From NCBI GenBank assembly GCA_017559555.1, contig JAFYRH010000215.1, positions 1 through 7,126 of the forward strand: a DNA stretch of 7,126 bases, written 5' to 3'. A program made the translations under genes and the position numbers. This document shows positions 1 through 6,570 of this stretch, piece by piece. The stretch's first letter is position 1; each line of letters begins with the position of its first letter. Below the pieces are notes generated by a model that worked only from the letters and a program-made list of their open reading frames with translations, searched no databases and was not told where the DNA came from. Origin of the DNA: Clostridia bacterium (lineage in GTDB: Bacteria > Bacillota > Clostridia > Oscillospirales > CAG-272).

Positions 1-32
1 AAAGAAAAAAGGCTCCCTTGTGTAAAGGGAGC
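1..32 (-). terminator. Rho-independent terminator made from the end of a repeat unit
   Basis: Read on the minus strand, an 8-bp stem (GCTCCCTT with AAGGGAGC, bases 32-25 and 19-12) closes a five-base loop. It is followed by one C, then six T (bases 10-5), a C and three more T. This is the classic form of an intrinsic terminator, and it lies about 130 bases past the stop codon of the amylase gene, with no gene between. It is the outer hairpin of the left unit of the repeat pair at 10-136, so the repeat appears to serve as the end of the glycogen transcript. That the transcript ends here is inferred. Confidence 0.6.
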
Positions 33-136
33 TGTCAGCCGAAAGGCTGACTGAGGGATTGTAATCTTTTTGCAGGTTCAAAAACAATCCCTCCGCCTCG
101 CATTTGCTCGGCACCTCCCTTTACACAAGGGAGGCT
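10..136. repeat. Paired inverted repeat, pair 1 (heads outward)
   Basis: Two 53-base units face each other across a 21-base spacer (63-83): bases 10-62 read forward and 84-136 read in reverse. Each begins with AGSCTCCC and ends with GGGATTGT. In each, hairpin 1 is CTCCCTT / AAGGGAG with loop GTGTA. The left unit closes it with a G-C pair and the right unit with C-G, a compensated swap. Hairpin 2 differs entirely: GTCAGCC-GAAA-GGCTGAC in the left unit, and GCC..GCA-AA-TGC..GGC with a GA/GA internal loop in the right unit (read in reverse). There is no ORF inside, so it looks like a small non-autonomous dispersed repeat. It fills most of the region behind the amylase gene. Confidence 0.85.
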
Positions 137-163
137 CTTTTGCTACACAACTGCTTTCGAAAA

Positions 164-2077
164 TCACTTTTGCTTTGCTAATAAAATCGCCCATTCTGCG
201 TGGTCGAGGGTCAGCGTTGCGCCAACCGCTTCACCCGTGAGGGCATTGGTGCAACCTGTGGGAACAGAAAACGCTCTCTCCTCACCCATATTGGCACAAA
301 CAAGGATACGCTCTCCCTCTCCCTTGCGTTCAAAAACAAAGGAGTTTTCGTCGTACTCGAGGAATCGGAAGTCACCGCGCGCAAGCACGGGATGCTCTCG
401 ACGAAGCTTGCCGAGTGCGCGATAATGAGACAGCAGTTCGGCATCCTCTCTTCCCCACGGAAAAGGCTTGCGGCAAAAAGGATCACCGTAGCCCTCGATG
501 CCTGCCTCGTCTCCGTAGTAAACAGACGGCACTCCAAAGACGCAAAACTGCAAAACAGATGCCAATTTGAGGAGCGTGAGCGCGTTTTTGCGTTCTTCCT
601 CGCTCAAACTAAGGTGTGCGAGCGTATCATTTGGTAGGCACTCGCCCTTGCCACCATCGCCCAAAAGCGTGAGGATGCGGGCGGTATCGTGCGTACCCAA
701 AAGGTTCATAAGGCTATGCGAAACCGTGCGCGGATAAGACGCGTAAATTTCGGTGAGGATGTGATAAAAGGTCTCGGCGTCCCCATCCCTTACAAACGCC
801 AATGCGGCATTGCGGAAAGGATAGTTCATTACGCTGTCAAGCTGGTCGCCCGACAGATAACGGCGGCGAGTGCCGTAAGCAATTTTATCTGCGGCATTTT
901 CCCAAACCTCACCGATGATAAGACCCTCATTCTTTGTATTTTTCTTCACCACGCGGCGCAATTCATCAAGAAATTCATCCGAGAGCTCGTCGGCAACGTC
1001 GAGTCGCCAACCGTCCACACCGCGTCTTGTCCACGAGGCAATCACACCCTCCTCGCCCGTAAAATAGTGGCGGCAGGATTTGTTGGTGTGATCGAGTCGC
1101 GGCAGAATTTCAATGTTCCACCAGCACTCGTAATCGTTGGGAAAATCACGGAAGCGATACCACTTGGCATATTTGGATGTTTTTGATTGATACGCGCCAA
1201 CGGCTTTGTAGTTGCCGCGGCGGTTGAAGTAGCGGCTATCGTCGCCCGTGTGGTTAAAAACGCCATCGAGAATGATGCGGATACCACGCGCGTGCGCTTC
1301 GCGGATGAGGGTGTCAAAAGCTTCCTCTCCTCCGAGAAAATCGTCTATTTTTTCGTAGTCGCCCGTATCGTAGCGGTGATTGGAATATGCCTTGAAGATG
1401 GGCGAAAGATACAAAACCGTAACGCCCAAGGACTCTAAATAATCAAGTTTTTCAACAACGCCCCACAAGTTTCCGCCAAAAAAGACGTTGTTGGGAATGG
1501 GGTCTCCGTTCTTTCGCGGGTACTGCGGAATACCGTTTTGCCAATCGGGATTGATAACGGCATCGCGATTGAGCGTAATCTTTCCCTCCCCCGCACAAAA
1601 GCGGTCGAGGAAGATGTGATACATCGTGCCACCTGCAAACCACGAGGGTGTGGAAAAATCATTTTTGTAGACCAACAATCGAAAACGGCTGCCGCTTTCG
1701 CGCTCAAAGGTAAGATCTACGTTGTTTGGCGTATGCGAAAAGAGCGTATCATATCCACGCACCAAAAGGAGCTCGTAATAAAAAAGTCCGCTCTCGTTTT
1801 TGCCGCAAAGTTCTTCTGTATCGAGCAAAAGTGTGTAAAAATCGATACCGTTTTGCGTTTTTTGGAACACGAGGGGAATATCACGGTAGTCCTCACCGTC
1901 AGGCGAGATGCGACAAACGACTGCCGCCGCTCCCCAAGCGCGCGAAAGGGACAAACAGAGCGAAAGATTCGCCCCCTTTGGAACTGCCCCCGGCGTGGCG
2001 GTTTTATGACCGTCTAACTCCCACCACAAATGATGGGGTGCGGTGTTTTCGATTTGGTCGTGTAATCGAAGCAGCAT
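164..2077 (-). CDS. GH13 alpha-amylase, neopullulanase/cyclomaltodextrinase type, cytoplasmic
   Basis: This 637-residue protein hydrolyses alpha-1,4 (possibly also alpha-1,6) links in maltodextrins. All four classical GH13 regions are intact: DGVFNH at 271-276, GWRLD at 356-360 (Arg358, nucleophile Asp360), IIGEVW at 387-392 (acid/base Glu390) and GTHD at 461-464 (His463, Asp464). The stretch HRYDTGDYEKID at 234-245, and a beta-rich N-terminal domain (about 25-140) before the barrel (from about 150), point to the neopullulanase/cyclomaltodextrinase group. That group is usually about 580-600 residues, so this one is slightly long. No signal peptide is visible, so it should act inside the cell on glycogen-derived dextrins, which fits the neighbouring glgP and glgA. 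The C-terminal beta domain spans about 565-637. The start is bounded by an in-frame TGA two codons upstream, yet no Shine-Dalgarno precedes it. Exact substrate preference cannot be read from sequence. Confidence 0.93.
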   Translation of the reverse strand: MLLRLHDQIENTAPHHLWWELDGHKTATPGAVPKGANLSLCLSLSRAWGAAAVVCRISPDGEDYRDIPLVFQKTQNGIDFYTLLLDTEELCGKNESGLFYYELLLVRGYDTLFSHTPNNVDLTFERESGSRFRLLVYKNDFSTPSWFAGGTMYHIFLDRFCAGEGKITLNRDAVINPDWQNGIPQYPRKNGDPIPNNVFFGGNLWGVVEKLDYLESLGVTVLYLSPIFKAYSNHRYDTGDYEKIDDFLGGEEAFDTLIREAHARGIRIILDGVFNHTGDDSRYFNRRGNYKAVGAYQSKTSKYAKWYRFRDFPNDYECWWNIEILPRLDHTNKSCRHYFTGEEGVIASWTRRGVDGWRLDVADELSDEFLDELRRVVKKNTKNEGLIIGEVWENAADKIAYGTRRRYLSGDQLDSVMNYPFRNAALAFVRDGDAETFYHILTEIYASYPRTVSHSLMNLLGTHDTARILTLLGDGGKGECLPNDTLAHLSLSEEERKNALTLLKLASVLQFCVFGVPSVYYGDEAGIEGYGDPFCRKPFPWGREDAELLSHYRALGKLRREHPVLARGDFRFLEYDENSFVFERKGEGERILVCANMGEERAFSVPTGCTNALTGEAVGATLTLDHAEWAILLAKQK

Positions 2078-2091
2078 ATTTCATAGTTGTT

Positions 2092-2120
2092 GTGGGGAAA
2101 ACCAATAAGGTCTTCCCCAC
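2092..2120 (-). promoter_or_regulatory. Strong leader hairpin just upstream of the amylase start
   Basis: On the minus strand GTGGGGAAGACC pairs with GGTTTTCCCCAC around the loop TTATT, giving a 12-bp stem without mismatches and with one G-U wobble. It ends 14 bases before the ATG at 2077. The 14 bases between contain no purine-rich ribosome binding site, and no run of T follows, so it does not look like a terminator. It may affect translation or mRNA stability of the amylase gene, or protect the end of a processed transcript. The structure is seen directly. The role is inferred. Confidence 0.5.
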
Positions 2121-2157
2121 TGCCTTTCAAAAGGTTTATTGCTTTTTGGGGTTAAAT

Positions 2158-2355
2158 ACAACCCTTCCGTCACGGCATATGCCGTGCCACCTCCCCTTGC
2201 ACAGGGGAGGCTTTTGGTTAGTTTGCCACACAAACAAATTCTTACTTCAGCCCTTTCCAAAAAGAGCACTGTTTTGTGCCTCCGCGAATGCGACTCTACT
2301 TTAAGCCTCCCCTGTGCAAGGGGAGGTGACTGCCAAAGGCAGGCGGAAGGGTTGT
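2158..2355. repeat. Paired inverted repeat, pair 2 (heads inward)
   Basis: Two units of the same family as at 10-136, but with tails outward: 2158-2212 (55 bases, reverse) and 2304-2355 (52 bases, forward), separated by 91 bases. Both share hairpin 1 exactly (CCTCCCCT-GTGCA-AGGGGAGG) and the tail CGGAAGGGTTGT. Hairpin 2 differs: CACGGC-ATAT-GCCGTG in the left unit (read in reverse) and CTGCC-AAA-GGCAG in the right. The left unit's head is flanked by TTTGGTTAGTTTGCC (2213-2227), a stretch echoed beside pair 3. The spacer has no credible gene. The element occupies most of the 293-base gap between glgP and the amylase gene and starts 15 bases past the glgP stop. Confidence 0.85.
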
Positions 2356-2370
2356 GGCTATCTTTTTAGA

Positions 2371-4800
2371 TTATTTTACTTTTCTCAAATTCCAAATGCG
2401 GTCGGCATACTCTTCGATAGAGCGGTCGGCGGCAAATTTGCCTGCGGCGGCAATGTTGAGCAGCGACATACGGTTCCAAGCATCCTTATCGGCGTAAGTC
2501 TCTATCATTGCCTTATGGGTTTGATAGTAGGACTCGAAATCTGCTAAGCACATATAAGGATCTGCCACACCGTGACCGTTATTTAAGAGATACGCGGCAA
2601 TATCGGCAAAAGATTCGCCCGCAAAGCCTGTGGAAAGATATTTAACGATGCGTGTGAGTCGCTCGTTGGAAATATAATAGTTTGCCGCACGGTATCCGCT
2701 CATCCAAAGCTGTTCTACCTCTGTTGCGGTAAGACCGAAAATAAAGATGTTCTCTTTACCAACCGCCTCTTGCATTTCGACGTTTGCACCGTCGAGAGTG
2801 CCGATGGTGAGGGCACCATTGATCATCAGCTTCATACATCCCGTACCGCTCGCCTCTTTGCCTGCAAGCGAGATTTGCTCGCTGATTTCAGCCGAGGGGA
2901 TGAGCGCCTCTGCCATGCTGACGCTGTAGTTTTCAAGAAATACCACGTTGAGTTTTTCCTTGATCTTCGGGTTTTGGTCGATATCCTTGCTAATCATGCA
3001 AAGCAATTTGATAATGCGCTTTGCCATATCGTAGCCGGGAGCCGCCTTGGCACCAAAAATAAAGGTTTGCGGTTGCACGTCAAGGTCGGGATTCTCTTTG
3101 AGGTCGAGATACAGACCGATGATATTGAGCGCATTGAGAAGTTGTCTCTTATATTCGTGCAAACGCTTGATCTGCACGTCAAAAACAGAGTGCGTATCAA
3201 TGATTTTTCCGGTCTTTTCTTGCACCATGTGTGCAAAATTGACCTTGTTTTGGTGCTTGATGGCGCGCACGCGATTGCGCACCTCGGCATCATCGGCAAA
3301 CTTTGCAAAGTCGGCAAGTGCCTCGGGGCGGTGACGGTAATCGGTACCGATGCACTCATCAAGAAGCTCTGCCAGGCCGGGGTTGGAGTAGCACAACCAA
3401 CGGCGGTGCGCCACACCGTTTGTAACGTTATCGAATTTGTAAGGATAGAGTTTGTAGAAATCCTTAAAGGTGGAATCCTTGAGAATATTCGAATGAAGTT
3501 CGGATACGCCGTTTACCGAATGAGAACCGATAACAGAAAGGTTCGCCATTCTAACCTGTCCGTAACCGACAACACTCATGGCAGAAATGCGATTCCAGTT
3601 ACCCGGGAAAGCGTTCCAAGCTTCTTTACAGAAGCGTTCGTTGATTTCTTTAACGATCATATAAATACGCGGCAGTTTGAGGCGGAATAGATCTTCGTTC
3701 CAGCTTTCAAGTGCCTCGGGCATGACCGTGTGGTTGGTGTAAGAAACAGTACGGGTAACGATATCCCATGCCTTTTCCCAAGAGAAGAAATAATCATCAA
3801 TGAGGATGCGCATCAATTCGGGAATACACAACGCAGGGTGGGTATCGTTGATGTGAATTGCCACCTTTTCGGGCAGGTTATCGAGTTTGCCGTAAACTGC
3901 CATATGGTCGCGAATAATGCTTTGAATGGATGCGGAAACCAAGAAATACTGTTGCGAGAGGCGAAGCAATTTTCCCTCTGTGTGATTATCTGAGGGATAA
4001 AGCACCTTGGAAATGATTTCGGCGTTTGTGCTTTGCTCCAACGCTTGTGTGTACTGCCCTTGTGTAAAGAGGCGCATATCGAATTTTTGAATGTTTCTCG
4101 CTCTCCAAAGACGGAGCTGGCTGACGGCAGAGCTATCCGCTCCCGAAATCATCATATCGTAAGGAACCGCCTCAATTTCCTCGGCATCCTCGTAAAGAAT
4201 TTCGCAGTGTCCGTCAAGCTTCCATTCCTCGCGCACGCGTCCGCCAAAGCGAACCTTGTAGATGCGGTCGGTACGGGGAACGAGCCAAACCTCGCCGCCG
4301 GGGAGCCATACGTCGGGCGTTTCTACTTGAATGCCGTCTACGATCATTTGCTTAAAAAGACCGTATTCGTAGCAGATAGAAAAGCCGGTTGCGGGATAAT
4401 CGAGCGAGGAGAGAGAATCCATAAAGCAAGCGGCAAGACGGCCAAGACCACCGTTGCCAAGACCTGCATCGGGTTCACATTCGTAAAGGTCCTCAAGGTT
4501 GAAGCCAAGCTTTTTGAGCGCTTTTTCGTATGCGTTTGCAAGACCAAGATTGTGCAAGTTGGTTTTGAGTGAACGACCGAGCAAAAACTCCATGCACATA
4601 TAGTAGACGCGTTTTGCCCCCGCCTCGTTGACTTTTTTCTTGTAGGCGGAGCGTTTATCGCTCAAAATATTCTTAACGGTAATTGCGGCGGCTTTATACA
4701 TTTGGTCGCGAGATGCTTCTTTTGCACTGCATCCAAAATGGCGTTGCAGAACGCTCTCAATGAGTTGCTTAACTTCGGTACTGTTTGGGGTGTAATTCAT
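2371..4800 (-). CDS. glgP: Glycogen/maltodextrin phosphorylase (GT35)
   Basis: This 809-residue pyridoxal-phosphate enzyme cleaves alpha-1,4-glucan from the non-reducing end with phosphate, releasing glucose-1-phosphate. Length and motifs cover the whole GT35 family: GLGNGGLGRLAACFMDS at 113-129, HINDTHPAL at 316-324, NVTNGVAHRRW at 458-468, RLHEYKRQLLN at 546-556, and EASGTGCMK at 649-657, with Lys657 as the PLP-binding lysine, followed by NGALTIGTLDGANVEM. The usual Asn before Met-Lys in that last motif is Cys here. There is no N-terminal phosphorylation extension of the animal type, so covalent control is unlikely. It acts in the cytoplasm. The start ATG has a GGAGG at 4817-4813 with a rather long 12-base spacer. 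It lies downstream of glgA and upstream of the GH13 gene, which would take over the short dextrins it leaves. MalP is an alternative name if maltodextrin is the main substrate. Confidence 0.96.
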   Translation of the reverse strand: MNYTPNSTEVKQLIESVLQRHFGCSAKEASRDQMYKAAAITVKNILSDKRSAYKKKVNEAGAKRVYYMCMEFLLGRSLKTNLHNLGLANAYEKALKKLGFNLEDLYECEPDAGLGNGGLGRLAACFMDSLSSLDYPATGFSICYEYGLFKQMIVDGIQVETPDVWLPGGEVWLVPRTDRIYKVRFGGRVREEWKLDGHCEILYEDAEEIEAVPYDMMISGADSSAVSQLRLWRARNIQKFDMRLFTQGQYTQALEQSTNAEIISKVLYPSDNHTEGKLLRLSQQYFLVSASIQSIIRDHMAVYGKLDNLPEKVAIHINDTHPALCIPELMRILIDDYFFSWEKAWDIVTRTVSYTNHTVMPEALESWNEDLFRLKLPRIYMIVKEINERFCKEAWNAFPGNWNRISAMSVVGYGQVRMANLSVIGSHSVNGVSELHSNILKDSTFKDFYKLYPYKFDNVTNGVAHRRWLCYSNPGLAELLDECIGTDYRHRPEALADFAKFADDAEVRNRVRAIKHQNKVNFAHMVQEKTGKIIDTHSVFDVQIKRLHEYKRQLLNALNIIGLYLDLKENPDLDVQPQTFIFGAKAAPGYDMAKRIIKLLCMISKDIDQNPKIKEKLNVVFLENYSVSMAEALIPSAEISEQISLAGKEASGTGCMKLMINGALTIGTLDGANVEMQEAVGKENIFIFGLTATEVEQLWMSGYRAANYYISNERLTRIVKYLSTGFAGESFADIAAYLLNNGHGVADPYMCLADFESYYQTHKAMIETYADKDAWNRMSLLNIAAAGKFAADRSIEEYADRIWNLRKVK

Positions 4801-5133
4801 AATTCGTTAGGGCCTCCATGTGGGGTATCTATTGGGATTTTTCAATAATTTTGCTACTGCAAAACAGATGCATTTTATTTTGGTGCATTGGTGTCTTGAT
4901 AGCCTCCCTCCGAGAGGGAGGTGGCATTTTCGCAAGAAAATGACGGAAGGAGCCTGCGGCTCTGACGCATATAGCTCGCCACAAAACAAGTGCTTTGTTT
5001 TCGTACACGCGCTCTCCTTCCACCGCTATCGCGGTCCCCCTCCCTCCCGGAGGGAGGCTTGTGATAGTTTGCCTTGCTAAGTTTTAGAACAGCTTGATAT
5101 TCACCGCTTATTAAGCGTTTTATAGAAGTCGTT
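4801..5133. other. Intergenic region between glgA and glgP
   Basis: This 333-base gap holds the repeat pair at 4901-5059, with 74 bases between it and the glgA stop and 100 bases between it and the glgP start. The glgP ribosome binding site (GGAGG, 4817-4813 on the minus strand) is the only clear translation signal. AT-rich sequence at 4820-4890 could hold a promoter for glgP, but I see no convincing pair of -35 and -10 boxes. A short palindrome at 5105-5117 (CGCTTA-T-TAAGCG) lies just past the glgA stop. On the minus strand it lacks a T run, so it is not a convincing terminator. No ORF here looks like a gene. Confidence 0.6.
4901..5059. repeat. Paired inverted repeat, pair 3 (heads outward)
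   Basis: Units at 4901-4952 (forward, 52 bases) and 5014-5059 (reverse, 46 bases) start with AGCCTCCCTCC and end with GGAAGGAG. Hairpin 1 is CCTCCCTC / GAGGGAGG with loop CGA in the left unit and CGG in the right. Hairpin 2 is CATTTTC-GCAA-GAAAATG in the left unit and ACCGC-GATA-GCGGT in the right (read in reverse), so the sequences are unrelated but both fold. The 61-base spacer adds two more small hairpins: GAGCC-TGC-GGCTC (4950-4962, starting in the unit's tail) and AAAACAA-GTGCT-TTGTTTT (4983-5001). Part of the spacer (GCCACA followed by an A/C-rich stretch at 4978-4990) resembles the pair 2 spacer at 2225-2238. No protein gene is seen inside. Confidence 0.85.
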
Positions 5134-6570
5134 TTACACTTCTCTGTACATCTGCAAATATTGCTGTGCGGATGTGTTCCAAGAGAAGTCGGTTTGCATA
5201 ATTTTGCGAACGAGTTTTTTGCGCAGGGGGGTGTCGTTCCAAAGCGCGATGGCGGCTTCGGTTCGCTCTTTCAGTTCAGCGGAACTGTAATTGGCAAAGG
5301 TGAATCCGTTGCCCCTCAGTTCTTTACCATCCATCCAAAACGGTTTGATAGAGTCGTAAAGTCCGCCCGTTTCGCGAACCACGGGAATCGCTCCATAGCG
5401 AGAAGCAATCATTTGCGAAAGTCCGCAAGGCTCGCTCTTAGAGGGCATCAAAAAGATGTCGGTTGCCGCATAGATGCGTTTGGAAAGATCGCGGTCATAG
5501 GTGATGAGCGCGCGCACCTTTTCGGGATATGCCGCTTGCAGGGTCAGGAACACTTGCTCGTATTTTTCCTCGCCCTTACCGAGCACAATGAGTTGAACGT
5601 CGTTGTTCTTGACAATGCTCCAAATGCATTCGGTAACGATGTCAAGTCCCTTGTGGGATGCCAGACGGGAAATGATGGCAAGAAGCGGTACGTCCTCGCG
5701 TTCGGGCAGTCCGACTTCCTTTTGCATAGCGAGTTTGTCCTTCTTTTTGCCCACCATACGCGAGGGGGTAAAGCTTGCCAGGAGCACGGGGTCACCCTCG
5801 GGATTGTAGTAGTTATAATCAATGCCGTTGAGGATTCCGCGCAGCTTGTGTGCGTTATCACACAGGCAATATTGCAAACCGTGTGCGTATTCCGCGGTCT
5901 TGATCTCCTCCGCATAGCGGGGGCTGACCGTAGAAACGGTATCGGCACACTCGATGGCGGCTTTCATCAAGTTGATGCAGCCGTCGCTTTCCATCAAGGA
6001 ATGATCCTCTTCGCCAAGCGCGAAAACGTCACCGAGAATGGAAAAATCGTATTTGCCTTGATATTCGATATTGTGAATGGTGAACACGGTCTTGATGTTT
6101 CCGTATCCCTCTTTTTGGCGGTAGAGGCGATTGAGATAAACAACAGAAAGTGCCGCTTGCCAGTCGTGCGCGTGCAGGACGTCGGGATAGTAACCGAGCT
6201 TTGCAAGCATTTCCATCACTGCCATACAGAAGTAGGCATAACGCTCACCGTCATCGAAGAATCCGTAAAGCGCGGGGCGCTTAAAGTAATACTCGTTGTC
6301 GATAAAGTAGTATTTTACGCCATCCTTTGTGAGGCTGTAAACGCCGCAATACTGTTGTCTCCAAGCGAGAGCGACTGTGAAGATGGCTTCTTCTTTCATC
6401 TCGGCGCGCCATTTTTCATTGACCGCTCCGTACAAGGGGAGCACAACAGAAACCTCTGCCTCTCCCGTTGCCGCTAGTGCGGCAGGAAGCGAACCCATAA
6501 CGTCGCCAAGTCCACCCGTGGCGGCAAAGGGCATTGCCTCCGCGCCAACGAACAAAATTTTTTTCATCAT
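5134..6570 (-). CDS. glgA: Glycogen synthase (GT5)
   Basis: This 478-residue enzyme transfers glucose from a nucleotide-sugar, normally ADP-glucose in bacteria, to the non-reducing end of an alpha-1,4-glucan. It has the two-domain GT-B layout of GlgA, and the length is typical. Visible motifs are the N-terminal glycine-rich loop ATGGLGDV at 17-24, HAHDWQA at 133-139, FTIHN at 163-167, SRLASHKGLD at 301-310 (Arg302, Lys307) and PSKSEPCGL at 376-384 with catalytic-site Glu380, then ETGGLYDSI at 400-408. The lysine that opens the KTGG motif of E. coli GlgA (Lys15) is Ala17 here. The start overlaps the stop of the upstream gene in an ATGA, and an AAGGA lies upstream, so translation is probably coupled. 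A second Met directly follows and could also serve as start. The enzyme is cytoplasmic. Confidence 0.96.
   Translation of the reverse strand: MMKKILFVGAEAMPFAATGGLGDVMGSLPAALAATGEAEVSVVLPLYGAVNEKWRAEMKEEAIFTVALAWRQQYCGVYSLTKDGVKYYFIDNEYYFKRPALYGFFDDGERYAYFCMAVMEMLAKLGYYPDVLHAHDWQAALSVVYLNRLYRQKEGYGNIKTVFTIHNIEYQGKYDFSILGDVFALGEEDHSLMESDGCINLMKAAIECADTVSTVSPRYAEEIKTAEYAHGLQYCLCDNAHKLRGILNGIDYNYYNPEGDPVLLASFTPSRMVGKKKDKLAMQKEVGLPEREDVPLLAIISRLASHKGLDIVTECIWSIVKNNDVQLIVLGKGEEKYEQVFLTLQAAYPEKVRALITYDRDLSKRIYAATDIFLMPSKSEPCGLSQMIASRYGAIPVVRETGGLYDSIKPFWMDGKELRGNGFTFANYSSAELKERTEAAIALWNDTPLRKKLVRKIMQTDFSWNTSAQQYLQMYREV

Noticed and set aside
10..136. CRISPR array
   Set aside because: Units are inverted, not direct, and each element has only two units with a spacer of unequal size between elements.
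2058..2084. Alternative upstream ATG for the amylase gene (2084-2082)
   Set aside because: It is out of frame with the GH13 protein and opens only a 26-codon frame.
2130..2160. Promoter TTGTAT - 17 bases - TAAACC before the amylase gene
   Set aside because: Only about half of each hexamer matches consensus, which is no better than chance in this AT-rich stretch.
2139..2369. Plus-strand ORF of 76 codons between the amylase and glgP genes
   Set aside because: It covers the repeat pair and has no protein-like features.
2770..3690. Plus-strand ORF of 306 codons opposite glgP
   Set aside because: It is the mirror of conserved phosphorylase sequence and has no recognisable domain or ribosome binding site.
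4820..5080. Plus-strand ORF of 86 codons between glgP and glgA
   Set aside because: It runs through both arms of the inverted repeat, and its translation reflects repeat sequence only.
5105..5121. Terminator at CGCTTATTAAGCGTTTTA
   Set aside because: The T run follows on the plus strand, where no gene ends, and on the minus strand there is none. The loop would also be too small for the full stem.
5161..6477. Long plus-strand ORF of 438 codons opposite glgA
   Set aside because: It lies wholly antisense to a clearly recognised GlgA, shows no family motif, and its length is explained by codon use on the other strand.
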